A stretch of DNA of 36,149 nucleotides from Acidobacteriota bacterium (lineage in GTDB: Bacteria > Acidobacteriota > Thermoanaerobaculia > Multivoradales > JAHEKO01): assembly GCA_030597375.1 (NCBI GenBank), contig JAUVRX010000004.1, positions 1 through 36,149 on the forward strand. Direction: 5' to 3'. The notes below the pieces were generated by a model. The model made no database searches. It saw only the letters and a program-made list of their open reading frames with translations, and was not told the DNA's origin. Positions 15,309-23,750 of this stretch are shown piece by piece. The position numbers were made by a program, and so were the translations under genes. How positions within the stretch are numbered: the first letter of the stretch is position 1; the number at the start of each line of letters is the position of its first letter.

Positions 15309-15992
15309 TCAATCTTCCCGTGCGAGCTCGATGCGAATGAAATTCTCCAGGACCCGGAGTCGATCCCCGCTGAGCTGTACGAACTCGACGCCCACCCGGT
15401 AGCGTAGCTCTTCTTCCACGAGATCCACTTCCGCCGCGTAGACAACCCTGCCCATGCACTCGAAGACGTCATCATTCAGCTGCAATTCCAGCTCGACAAT
15501 GGACTCCGGCTTCGGGGGCAGCTCGGTGATGATCAGCATGCCGGAGGCACTGAGCTGTTTGACCAGGAACTTGGACTCGGTCTCGAGATCGATCTCGTCC
15601 TGACTCTCCACCTTGAGCCGGCCGAAGATCCTCTGCTTGAGATCGAGGATGACGTTCTTCTCCATGAAGACATGCAGCTGCTCCGCATGGGTCGTCAGAA
15701 TGTCCTCGAAGGCGATGCCGGCGGAATAGACCGGAACCACATCGCCGGTATCCCGCTTCTCGGTTCCAGCCAATCGGCACCACATCACCTTGCCTTCCAA
15801 CTGCACCGAGTCGGGGCCTTCGCCGAGGCGGAAGTTGTACTTCCGCCCCACCTGGAGCTGGGCACTCGTTCGCACGGCGAATCCGCCCAGGCTCAAGTTG
15901 TCGACGTGCGCCTTGACCGAATAGGAGAAGCTGCCCTGCACCTCATCGGTAGGGAAGCGCGGATATCGCCGTCTCTCGTCTTGATCGCTCAT
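15309..15992 (-). CDS. Double PilZ-domain protein (probable c-di-GMP receptor)
   Basis: A 227-residue soluble protein with two PilZ-like barrels. The first (about 6-100) keeps the c-di-GMP signature: the arginine pair R8/R12 in RRRYPRF, and NLSLGG (N32-S34-G37) for the N-x-S-x-x-G part. The second (about 115-220) has the barrel pattern with SASGMLI but no arginine motif, so it probably does not bind c-di-GMP and may be a dimer or effector half. Tandem PilZ/YcgR-like proteins adjust motility, exopolysaccharide or secretion. It is divergent from the DUF4388-TonB gene and 72 bases upstream of the BoxD-like gene on its own strand. Confidence 0.85.
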   Translation of the reverse strand: MSDQDERRRYPRFPTDEVQGSFSYSVKAHVDNLSLGGFAVRTSAQLQVGRKYNFRLGEGPDSVQLEGKVMWCRLAGTEKRDTGDVVPVYSAGIAFEDILTTHAEQLHVFMEKNVILDLKQRIFGRLKVESQDEIDLETESKFLVKQLSASGMLIITELPPKPESIVELELQLNDDVFECMGRVVYAAEVDLVEEELRYRVGVEFVQLSGDRLRVLENFIRIELARED

Positions 15993-16198
15993 TGCAATGG
16001 ACTCCCGATTCTATACTTTTTGGCTGCTGTCGGAGCAGCCCGAAACATCCGCTCTCGGCTGTGTAGTTTCGACCCCTGTGTGAGACACGCCACATCGCAA
16101 CACCCCCCTTGGGGGCTTACAATATCTACAGGAGTAGAAGCGCAAGCGGCAGAGTCGGTCATCAGGACAACCGACTTCGGAAGCCCGCGAGGCGAGAC

Positions 16199-17839
16199 AT
16201 GAGTATCACCGGCAATCTCCTTACGCTCGAGCTATCGGAACTTCTCCAGTGGCTAGCCCAGGGAAACAAGACCGGCGTCCTCATCGTCGAGAACAAGAAC
16301 ATAGACAAACGCATCTACTTCGACCACGGCACCATCGTCTCATCCGAGTCGAGTGACTCCCAGGAGCACCTCGGGCATTTCCTCATCGAGGAGGGCCTTA
16401 TCGATGAGCCGACACTGGCCCGCGCCCTCAAGCTGCAGCAAGCAACCCAGATCCTCCTCGGTAAGGTGTTGGTGACCCTCGGCGCCATTTCGGAAGAGGA
16501 GCTGAGCCAGGTTCTTCAGCAGAAGACCCGAGAGACGATCTACGAGCTCTTCACCTGGCCCGAAGGCGAGTTCCGATTCGCTCCGGACGAGCTGCCCGAG
16601 TTCCCCATGGTTCCCATCGCCCTCGACGTCACCAACGTGGTCCTCGAGGGGATGCGACGGATCGACGAGGAGAACCACTCTGCGGCTAGCAGGGTAGAGG
16701 ATCAGGCAGCCGTAGATGCCCGTGAGATCGAGGAGACCATGGCTGCCGAGATCCTGGACCCTCTGAGTATCTCTTCGGTCGAGATCCCGAGGGTGGTGGA
16801 TGACACGAGTGCCTCCCGCGAGCGCTCCAGCGTCATCGAAGAAGAGCTCGCAGGCACGATCGCACCGAATGTGAGAGGTTTCTACGAGACCTCGGCCGCC
16901 AAGAGGGACAATCGGGTCAGGCTCCTGGCAGCTGTCGCTGCCGGAGTGATCGTCATTCTCATCGGATTCATGGCCTACTTCTTCTGGCCGGCGGAACCGA
17001 GCGAAGCAGGGACCCAGGTGCCACTGGAGGGTCCTGGGAGGGTCACCGAGTTCGAGCCTGCTCCGACGCTCCAGGAGGTGGGCCTCCTGCCACCGACTGA
17101 GACCGAGGTGGACCCACTGGCAACAGCTGAGATCGAGCCACCGGCGCCCGATGGCGACAACAGGCAGCAAGAAAGGCAACGTAGAACCGAATACGAGCAG
17201 GAGTTGGAAGGCCTTCCCAATCAGCTGCGCAACGCCCAGGCAGAAGCCGAAAAGAGCAAGACTCCAGCCGAAACCCAGCTGGCAAGCAATCCGATCGGGG
17301 ACGACTCTGCCGCCCTGCCGCAGCGAATCGGGCGTACCACGGTCGTCGCACCTCGCGGGGAAACCCAACTCGACACGGAAGAGGTCGTGCCCGCCAACGA
17401 TGCTGCTTCCAGCCTGCTCGACGCAGACTCCGAAAGCTCCGACGAAGAGTCCGACTCGGGATCCACCCTTTCTCCTGCCCAGCTCGACTCACAGTCCGAG
17501 GCGTCGGCCGTCGAGATCGAGCCTGAGCAACACAAGGCGGCCAGGGGCGATCTGGTAGAGCCCGGGCCAGGGGTCACGGCACCTACAATCGTCAAGCGGC
17601 CGCAACCCCGCTACCCCGAGGCTGCTCGACGAATCGGCCGTAGTGCGGTCGTGGTCCTACGCCTTCTGATCGATGAAGAGGGAAACGTGGCCGAGATCCA
17701 GCAGGTCGGTGCCAAGGCAGGCATGGGCTTTGACAGGTCGGCCATCATGTCGGCGGAAAAGACCGCCTGGAAGCCCGCCATGATGGACGGTGTCGCGGTC
17801 AAGATGTGGGTCGATCTGCGGATCGAATTCCAGCCCTGA
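16199..17839 (+). CDS. DUF4388 protein with transmembrane segment and TonB C-terminal domain
   Basis: A 546-residue fusion. Residues 1-155 match the DUF4388 (PATAN-like) pattern: MSITGNLLTLELSELLQWL, GVLIVENKNIDKRIYFDHG, LGHFLIEEGLI and ELFTWPEGEFRFAPDE. A helix at 241-263 follows, then a low-complexity acidic, Pro/Ser-rich linker (264-465). Residues 466-546 form a TonB C-terminal domain (RYPEAARRIGRSAVVVLRLLI, IDEEGNVAEIQ, WKPAMMDG). The start at 16199 is chosen because homologues begin with the SITGNL motif and no ribosome site supports the longer reading. The layout puts DUF4388 in the cytoplasm and TonB in the periplasm, so it could relay energy or signal across the inner membrane. ExbBD partners are not in the window. 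Confidence 0.85.
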   Translation: MSITGNLLTLELSELLQWLAQGNKTGVLIVENKNIDKRIYFDHGTIVSSESSDSQEHLGHFLIEEGLIDEPTLARALKLQQATQILLGKVLVTLGAISEEELSQVLQQKTRETIYELFTWPEGEFRFAPDELPEFPMVPIALDVTNVVLEGMRRIDEENHSAASRVEDQAAVDAREIEETMAAEILDPLSISSVEIPRVVDDTSASRERSSVIEEELAGTIAPNVRGFYETSAAKRDNRVRLLAAVAAGVIVILIGFMAYFFWPAEPSEAGTQVPLEGPGRVTEFEPAPTLQEVGLLPPTETEVDPLATAEIEPPAPDGDNRQQERQRRTEYEQELEGLPNQLRNAQAEAEKSKTPAETQLASNPIGDDSAALPQRIGRTTVVAPRGETQLDTEEVVPANDAASSLLDADSESSDEESDSGSTLSPAQLDSQSEASAVEIEPEQHKAARGDLVEPGPGVTAPTIVKRPQPRYPEAARRIGRSAVVVLRLLIDEEGNVAEIQQVGAKAGMGFDRSAIMSAEKTAWKPAMMDGVAVKMWVDLRIEFQP

Positions 17840-17842
17840 TCA

Positions 17843-18595
17843 TCAGCCCCCAAACCAGAGCTTCACTGCGAAGAGAACGATCGTCACGGTGACGACTCCT
17901 CGCACCCATCGGTGTCCCCTGAGGACGGTGAGGCGCACTCCGACCAGACCTCCGATGATGGTGCCCGCCGCCAGCGTCAAGCCCATGAGCCAGTCCACTT
18001 TGCCCTGCCAGGCGAAGAGAGCCAGGGACAGGGCCGTAAAGCAGAGCACCGTCAGCACCTTCACGGCGTTGCCCCGTACCAGGTTCAGGCCCACGGCCGA
18101 GGTGACGGCCAGGATGAAGAACCCGACTCCAGCCTGAACGAACCCGCCGTAGATTCCCACCACGAAGAAGGCCAGGCCGGTCAGGACGTAGTGCCACCGG
18201 GATCGAGCCGAGAGGTCTGTGGAGTTGTCCCCCTTCCTGTGATGGGGGGACCACAGAGTCCATACGGACACCGTCAGCATCAGCAGAACCAGAACTCGCC
18301 TGAAAGCCTGATCGCTGATGACCAGCGCACCCCAGGTCCCCAGAATCGCTCCCAGAGTAGCCGGGCCAGCTGCCCACCCCAGTGAGCTCCAGTCCAGCAC
18401 GCGGTGGCGCTCGAAACTCCACACCGCCGCCACGTTCTGCAGGAGGATTCCAACTCGATTCGTACCGTTGGCGACTCCCGCTGGCAGCCCGAGAAACATG
18501 AGTATCGGCAGGGTCAGAAAGGAGCCGCCCCCGGCGATGACGTTGATCGCGCCGGCAATCAGCCCCGATCCAAAAAGCAGAAGATAGCCCGTCAT
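17843..18595 (-). CDS. TauE/SafE-family membrane permease
   Basis: A 250-residue protein with about eight helices and the two family half-motifs: GLIAGAINVIAGGGSFLTLP at the N-terminus and GIYGGFVQAGVGFFILA in the middle. This family exports or imports small organic or sulfur anions such as sulfite or sulfoacetate; the substrate here is unknown. The start at 18595 overlaps the stop of the alkyltransferase-like gene by ATGA, indicating coupled translation. Its stop lies only 3 bases from the stop of the convergent TonB-fusion gene. Confidence 0.9.
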   Translation of the reverse strand: MTGYLLLFGSGLIAGAINVIAGGGSFLTLPILMFLGLPAGVANGTNRVGILLQNVAAVWSFERHRVLDWSSLGWAAGPATLGAILGTWGALVISDQAFRRVLVLLMLTVSVWTLWSPHHRKGDNSTDLSARSRWHYVLTGLAFFVVGIYGGFVQAGVGFFILAVTSAVGLNLVRGNAVKVLTVLCFTALSLALFAWQGKVDWLMGLTLAAGTIIGGLVGVRLTVLRGHRWVRGVVTVTIVLFAVKLWFGG

Positions 18596-18936
18596 TTCTC
18601 TTTGCCCGGCGCCGTGATCGACAGTGGCTCCCAACGGCATCGTTCCAGGTCGACCCGCCCGGCAGAGTCGAAGATCGCACCCTCTTCCTCCAGCAGCTGT
18701 CTCTGGAAGCCCTCCCAGCCGAGCTCCGCGCGACGACTGACCTCACCCCTGGCGTTGATCACCCGGTGCCAGGGCAGCTCTGAGCCAGCCGGCAAGGCAT
18801 GCAACGCATAGCCCACCTGGCGAGCACGTCCTGGCAACCCCGCCAGATTGGCGATCTGCCCATAGGTGGCGACCTTCCCCAAGGGCACGCGAGCCACCAC
18901 GGCGTAGATCCTCTCGTAGGAAGAAGGGGTCCCCAT
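18592..18936 (-). CDS. Alkyltransferase-like protein (Atl, inactive MGMT homologue)
   Basis: A 114-residue protein of the O6-alkylguanine-DNA alkyltransferase fold. The active-site motif normally PCHRV reads PWHRVI (55-60), so the acceptor cysteine is replaced by Trp56. This is the hallmark of Atl proteins, which bind and flip alkylated guanine and flag it for nucleotide excision repair instead of repairing it. The helix-turn-helix (KVATYGQIANLAG) and recognition helix with R39 (GRARQVGYAL) are intact. The last 20 residues are an unmatched tail. It overlaps the TauE-like gene by 4 bases; that link is probably operonic rather than functional. Confidence 0.9.
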   Translation of the reverse strand: MGTPSSYERIYAVVARVPLGKVATYGQIANLAGLPGRARQVGYALHALPAGSELPWHRVINARGEVSRRAELGWEGFQRQLLEEEGAIFDSAGRVDLERCRWEPLSITAPGKEK

Positions 18937-19009
18937 GGTTGCCAGCTCGTCGCCTCCGATCAGAGCCGCTCCAATCGACTGGATCGCAATCGGTGTCTCC
19001 GCCGCCCCC

Positions 19010-20632
19010 TCAGAGCAGAATGCCAGCGATCGTAGCGGTCAAGAAGGAAGCCAAGGCTCCGCCGAACATGGCTTTCAGCCCGACTTTGGCGAGGTCACCT
19101 TTTCTCTCTGGGGCAAGGGCACTGATACCGCCGATCTGGATTCCGATGGAGGAGAAGTTGGCGAAGCCGCACAGCGCGTAGGTCGAGATGATAATGGCTC
19201 TGTCGCTCAGGAGACCCTCTTGTATGTAGCTACCGAGGGTCCCATAGGCCACGAACTCGTTGAGTGACAGCTTTACACCGAGAAGATTGCCTACCTTCGA
19301 GGCGTCGGCCCAGGGTACACCCATGAGCCACGCCAGCGGCCTCAGAAGAGTGCCGAAAAAGGTCTGCAGCGAGCCGGGGAAGATGCCTTGATATTCACCG
19401 ATCGCCGGGGACATCCCGCTGGCGGCGTAGGCCACGAAGCTCCCACCGAGAAGACGCCCATCGATCCATCGATCGATGAGGCTCAAGATGACGTCGGCGA
19501 CAGCGATCAGGGCGATGAAACCGATCAGCATGGCGCCGACGTTGACTGCCAGCTTGAGGCCGTCCAGGATGCCGTTGGAGGCCGCCTCGATAACGTTGCC
19601 TCCGCTTTCGATCTCCGGCATCTCGATATCGCCGGCGGTCTGCGAGTGCTCCTTCTCGGGAAAGATGATCTTGCCGATCACCAGGGCCGCAGGAGCCGAC
19701 ATCACACTGGCCGCCACCAGATGGCCCGCCGGCACTCCCATGGCGATATAGCCAGCCAGAACCCCTCCCGCGATGGTGGCGAAGCCTCCCACCATGACGG
19801 TGAGGAGCTCCGACTGCGTCATACCGGCCAGAAAGGGCTTGATCAGCAGGGGAGCTTCGGTCTGTCCGACGAAGATGTTGGCGGTACACGACAGGGTCTC
19901 CGCGCCGCTCGTTCCGAGGGTCCACCGCATGAAGCGACTCAGAGTCTCGACTACCTTCTGCATGATTCCCAGGTAGTAGAGGACCCCCATGAAACCACCG
20001 AAGAAGATGATGGTCGGCAGGACCTTGAAGGCGAACTGCATCCCGAAGCCCGGCCACCCCCCTTCCGGCCCGGGGAAGAAGTACTGAGGGTCGGCCAGGT
20101 TTCCGAACAGGAAACTGGCGCCATAGTCCGACAGGTTCAGGAAGTTGGCTACGCCGGTGCTGAAGTACTGGAAGGCCTGCCGACCGTGCAGGTCCTTGGC
20201 CACCATCCAGGCTACGAGGAGTACCACGAGAAGAGCGCCCATGAATCTCTGCGCACCCGGAGCGAGCTCGAAGCGCCTATTGAGCAGTAGAGCTACCAAC
20301 AGAGCCCCGAGACCCATCAACAAGAGCTGAGAGGAGAGCTGTACCGCCAGAGCGCCGACGGCCAGACCGGCTGGCAGGACCACGGCGGCCTGGCGCCATC
20401 GGCGACCTCCTTCCGGCGGCTTGTCATCCAGCAGGTAGAGGATGACGAGCAGACCGAGCAGACCCATTCCGACAAAGCTCCAGATGTCCTGGCGGAGAAT
20501 GATGAGAGCCAGGACGAACTGCAGGCCGAGACCCCAGAGAATGGGTCGCAGCTTCACTTCTCGTCGGTGGTAGGAGAGACACCAGGCGAGTCCGAGCAAC
20601 GCCACCAGTCCCAGAATGCTGACCCAATTCAC
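19010..20632 (-). CDS. NupC/CNT-family concentrative nucleoside transporter
   Basis: A 540-residue polytopic membrane protein. The CNT core is clear: VLPTIIFFGGFMGVLYYLG, the substrate-binding helical hairpins GTSGAETLSCTANIFVGQTE and APLLIKPFL, then YALCGFANFSSIGIQIGG. These transporters import nucleosides with H+ or Na+. The protein is longer than E. coli NupC (about 400) owing to extra N-terminal helices (residues 1-150) and a loop around EKEHSQTAGDIEMPEIESGG. No ATG lies near the first helix. The GTG at 20632 (VNWVSILGL) has GGGGAG 8 bases upstream and is chosen. It follows the M20 peptidase gene by 122 bases, so nucleoside salvage may be co-regulated with peptide use. Confidence 0.9.
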   Translation of the reverse strand: MNWVSILGLVALLGLAWCLSYHRREVKLRPILWGLGLQFVLALIILRQDIWSFVGMGLLGLLVILYLLDDKPPEGGRRWRQAAVVLPAGLAVGALAVQLSSQLLLMGLGALLVALLLNRRFELAPGAQRFMGALLVVLLVAWMVAKDLHGRQAFQYFSTGVANFLNLSDYGASFLFGNLADPQYFFPGPEGGWPGFGMQFAFKVLPTIIFFGGFMGVLYYLGIMQKVVETLSRFMRWTLGTSGAETLSCTANIFVGQTEAPLLIKPFLAGMTQSELLTVMVGGFATIAGGVLAGYIAMGVPAGHLVAASVMSAPAALVIGKIIFPEKEHSQTAGDIEMPEIESGGNVIEAASNGILDGLKLAVNVGAMLIGFIALIAVADVILSLIDRWIDGRLLGGSFVAYAASGMSPAIGEYQGIFPGSLQTFFGTLLRPLAWLMGVPWADASKVGNLLGVKLSLNEFVAYGTLGSYIQEGLLSDRAIIISTYALCGFANFSSIGIQIGGISALAPERKGDLAKVGLKAMFGGALASFLTATIAGILL

Positions 20633-20754
20633 GATCGAATCTCCCCAACTCCGTCCCTGAGTCTCACCGTTTGCCGATTCCTCTTCGACACTCGATCCAG
20701 GATCGATATGCTGCCGACTACGAGCAGCTACCCTGACGCCGGAGCAATAGTACC

Positions 20755-21951
20755 TCAGGGCTCCTCTGCCAGACTTTCCTGCTCTGTCCTCCAGTTCAGT
20801 GGAGAATCCAGCAGCAGCAGCGCCAAGAGTGCTCCCCGCTCCACCAGGCTGTCCAGCTGAACGAACTCGTGAGCTGCGTGGGCGCCCGCGCCCACCGGTC
20901 CCAGGCCGTCGAGCGTCGGTGCGTAGAGGCTCGCCACATTGCCATCCGACCCGCCCCCTGCCAGACACTCTTCGAGGTCCATGTCCAACTCCAGGGCCAC
21001 CTCCTGAGCGCGTCGCCACAGCAGTCGGTTGCGCGGTGTTCGTTCCAAAGGCGGGATGTCCACAGCGCCCTCTACCTCCACTCGAGCTCCTGGCGCGACT
21101 GGACCGATGCTCCGAATTGCTGCCTCCAGGTCGCCGGCCTGTTCAGTGGTCAGGACCCGGACATCGACCTCCGCGGTGCTTTCGGGAGCCACCACATTGG
21201 GGCGCATCCCGCCGTCGATCGTGCCGACATTGACCGTGACTCCGTTCTCCGGGTCATTGAGCGCGAAGAGCTTCTGGACCACATGGGAGAGCTCGAGTAT
21301 GGCGCTGACGCCCTTGCTGGGCTCGAGGCCGGCGTGCGCCGCCTTGCCGCGCACCCGAATCGTGAACTGACCGACACCCTTACGGGCCGTCTTCAGGGCT
21401 CCCGTCTCGCCCATCGGCGGCTCGAGGATGAAGACGCGATCTGCGATCTTCGATAACCGCTCGACGGTTCGACGTGATTCTCCGCTGCCGATCTCTTCGT
21501 CCGAGTTCACGAAAACCACCGGCAGGACCTCGGGCTCGAAGCCCTGCTCGGCAAGCGCTCGCAGGGCGAAGATCATCAGCGTGAGACCACCTTTCATATC
21601 GTAGATTCCGGGCCCTGTCATGCGGCCGGCACGAAGGGTGATCGGCATCGAGCGCAGCGTGCCACGGGGCCAGACGGTGTCGCAGTGTCCGATGAGGGTC
21701 TGAATGGGCCTGTGTCGGCTCCGATCCCGTGGTATAGCCAGAAGATGACCACCGGTCTCCTTCCCTGGGAGTCGTCGGATCCGAAAGCCAGTGGCATATA
21801 GCTCTTCGGCGAGGACTGCCTGCACGTCGGTCTGAGAGGACGGGTCCTTCGACGGCGACTCCGCGGCGACCAGGCGCTCCAGGACCTCGTACATCTCAGC
21901 TCGTCGGCAGCGGAGATAGTCCAGGATTCCTCGAGCCCGATCCGATGGCAT
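20755..21951 (-). CDS. M20-family metallopeptidase (carboxypeptidase G2-like)
   Basis: A 398-residue zinc exopeptidase. Metal and catalytic residues are visible: H89 and D91 in IGHCDTVW, D118 in GPGIYDMKGG, E152/E153 in NSDEEIGS, E177 in LEPPMGE, and the His in AHAAHEFV near the C-terminus. The dimerisation domain contains KAAHAGLEPSKG with H206. This pattern matches glutamate/Gly-X carboxypeptidases, which remove a C-terminal residue from short peptides or folates. No signal peptide is seen, so it is cytoplasmic. It starts 9 bases after the stop of the flavin reductase gene. No clear ribosome site was found, and a start at Met20 (21894) cannot be excluded. Confidence 0.88.
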   Translation of the reverse strand: MPSDRARGILDYLRCRRAEMYEVLERLVAAESPSKDPSSQTDVQAVLAEELYATGFRIRRLPGKETGGHLLAIPRDRSRHRPIQTLIGHCDTVWPRGTLRSMPITLRAGRMTGPGIYDMKGGLTLMIFALRALAEQGFEPEVLPVVFVNSDEEIGSGESRRTVERLSKIADRVFILEPPMGETGALKTARKGVGQFTIRVRGKAAHAGLEPSKGVSAILELSHVVQKLFALNDPENGVTVNVGTIDGGMRPNVVAPESTAEVDVRVLTTEQAGDLEAAIRSIGPVAPGARVEVEGAVDIPPLERTPRNRLLWRRAQEVALELDMDLEECLAGGGSDGNVASLYAPTLDGLGPVGAGAHAAHEFVQLDSLVERGALLALLLLDSPLNWRTEQESLAEEP

Positions 21952-21960
21952 GAGTGGCGC

Positions 21961-22569
21961 TCAGCGCCGGAATCCGGCGGGTAGGGGGAACGACTGGCTC
22001 GTGGCGATCTCCGCGAACCGATTGGGGTGGAGATAGACGAAGAGAGGGCAGGCATCCAGCACATCCTGATCGTCCCGATCGTCATCTCGAAGGGCATCCC
22101 GGTGCGCATAGGCCGCCATCACCTTGCCGGCGATCAGGCTGTTGGGCCCGAAGCCGTCCACCACCCGGTCGAGCTCGCACTCCAACAGCAGATAGGCGTC
22201 TCGCAGGAAGACCCCGTCGGTGAAGCGCGCTGGAAAGGTGGGGACAGCCTGCAGCATGGACTTGCTGCCATCTTCACAGCGTGGCGCGGCGGCGAGGCTG
22301 GCCAGCAACACCTGATCCGGTCGCGGAAAACTGACCGTGAAGCACTCCTCGCGTGTGATGTTTCGATAGGTCGAGTGGGTGGGGGCGCAGACAAACCCGA
22401 AGTAGTTCTCCCAGCCCAGAGGGGTCGCCATGTGTTTCGGGGCGAGATCCGGGCTGCCATCCTGCTCTTGCGAGCCGATCACCACCAGTGGTGCCACACA
22501 GAAGAAGCGCTGCCAGATAGGGCAATCCACTTCGAGGGAGACGAGCTGACTGTAGGGGTCTTCCGACAT
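21961..22569 (-). CDS. Flavin-reductase-like FMN-binding split-barrel protein
   Basis: A 202-residue protein with the flavin-reductase/split-barrel pattern: APLVVIGSQEQDGSPDLAPK near the N-terminus, FGFVCAPTHSTYRNITREE, and a conserved FTVSFPRPDQV. The start at 22569 (MSEDPY) has a strong GGAGAGGAGG site. It probably binds FMN and reduces flavin or acts as a flavin-dependent oxidoreductase, but no specific substrate motif is seen. It is the first gene of a five-gene minus-strand run ending with the TauE-like permease, and is divergent from the M14 peptidase gene by 110 bases. Confidence 0.78.
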   Translation of the reverse strand: MSEDPYSQLVSLEVDCPIWQRFFCVAPLVVIGSQEQDGSPDLAPKHMATPLGWENYFGFVCAPTHSTYRNITREECFTVSFPRPDQVLLASLAAAPRCEDGSKSMLQAVPTFPARFTDGVFLRDAYLLLECELDRVVDGFGPNSLIAGKVMAAYAHRDALRDDDRDDQDVLDACPLFVYLHPNRFAEIATSQSFPLPAGFRR

Positions 22570-22679
22570 GAACCCTCCTCTCCTCAGGACCTCCGAGACG
22601 CTCACTTTGAAACAGGGAGAGTCTATCAAGGGCTCCCAGGGTAGACTCGGCGAGTCCTGTTCCAGACCCTCCTTACTCC

Positions 22680-23750
22680 ATGCACGGTTTTCTAGACATC
22701 GAGGCCATCCTGGCCGGGGATCCGGCCCGTCGCCCCGTCGAGGGGCAGGTGATCGGCCATTCGCGGCAAGGGCGCCCGATCCGCGCCTTCGACCTCGGCA
22801 GCGGTCCGATACGAATCAGCCTGATCGGAGGCTGCCACGCCGACGAGCCGGTCGGGCCGGCCATGCTGAAAAAACTGGCCACTCATCTTGGAACGCTGGC
22901 TCCGACCCACCCGCTGCTGGTCGAGATGCGCTGGCAGATCGTTCCCCACGTCAATCCGGATGGAGCCGCCGTCAACGCCCTCTGGAGCGACCTCACACTA
23001 CCGTCAACCGACCACCTGAGCGCAGACGATGAAGCCTACGACTTGGTTGCCTACGTACAGCAGGTCGTGCGGGAGCTTCCCGGCGACGATATCGAGTTCG
23101 GCTTTCCTCGTGATCGCAACGATGACAACGCCAGGCCGGAGAACCTGGCAGTGGCCGGCTTTCTGCGAGCTGGAGGCCCTTTCCATCTGCACGCCAGCTT
23201 CCATGGAATGGGCCTTGCCCCGGGCCCCTGGTTTCTCCTCGAGCCTTCCTGGGCCGACCGCACGGCGGCGATGCGAGACGCCCTCCGCCAATCTGTGAGG
23301 TCCATGGGCTATCGACCCATGGATCTGGATCGCCAGGGTGAGAAGGGTTTCTGCCGCATCGACGAGGGTTTCTCGACCCGACCCGACTCGGAGGCCATGA
23401 TCGCCCATTTCCTGGCCCTGGGAGACGACGAGACTGCCGCCAGGTTTCGACCGAGCTCCATGGAGTATGTCCGACGGCTGGGCGGCGATCCCTTGACCTT
23501 GGTCTCGGAGATGCCTCTCTTCCTGGTTCCCGAGACTGCCGACAAGCCCGAGGCGCCGAGATTCGAAAAGGGAACCGAAGGCCGCAAGCGCCTTCTCGCC
23601 TGGCTGCAGGAACTCATCTCTGGAGAACCGGTCGAAGTCGCCAGGCGGTCGATCGCGGAGGTCGGCATCCGTCCGATGCCCATCCGCGATCAGATGCGAC
23701 TGCAGCTGGCCTTCCTGGACCAGGCCCTGATCCTGATCAGGGCTGACTAG
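22680..23750 (+). CDS. M14-family metallocarboxypeptidase-like protein
   Basis: A 356-residue protein with the M14 zinc signature: GGCHADEPVG (50-59) gives H53 and E56, and HASFHGM (171-177) supplies the third His. NPDG (92-95) and the substrate-binding RNDDNARPEN (146-155) are also present. The catalytic Glu is probably in TLVSEMPLF. No signal peptide is visible, unlike secreted carboxypeptidases, so it may be a cytoplasmic deacylase or peptidoglycan-recycling type. The start at 22680 has no good ribosome site, leaving the exact start uncertain. It converges with the MFS gene, overlapping it by 14 bases. Confidence 0.82.
   Translation: MHGFLDIEAILAGDPARRPVEGQVIGHSRQGRPIRAFDLGSGPIRISLIGGCHADEPVGPAMLKKLATHLGTLAPTHPLLVEMRWQIVPHVNPDGAAVNALWSDLTLPSTDHLSADDEAYDLVAYVQQVVRELPGDDIEFGFPRDRNDDNARPENLAVAGFLRAGGPFHLHASFHGMGLAPGPWFLLEPSWADRTAAMRDALRQSVRSMGYRPMDLDRQGEKGFCRIDEGFSTRPDSEAMIAHFLALGDDETAARFRPSSMEYVRRLGGDPLTLVSEMPLFLVPETADKPEAPRFEKGTEGRKRLLAWLQELISGEPVEVARRSIAEVGIRPMPIRDQMRLQLAFLDQALILIRAD

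Noticed and set aside
20633-21019. Long N-terminal extension of the nucleoside transporter
   Set aside because: The added residues come from antisense reading of the M20 peptidase region; GTG 20632 has a ribosome site directly before the first helix.
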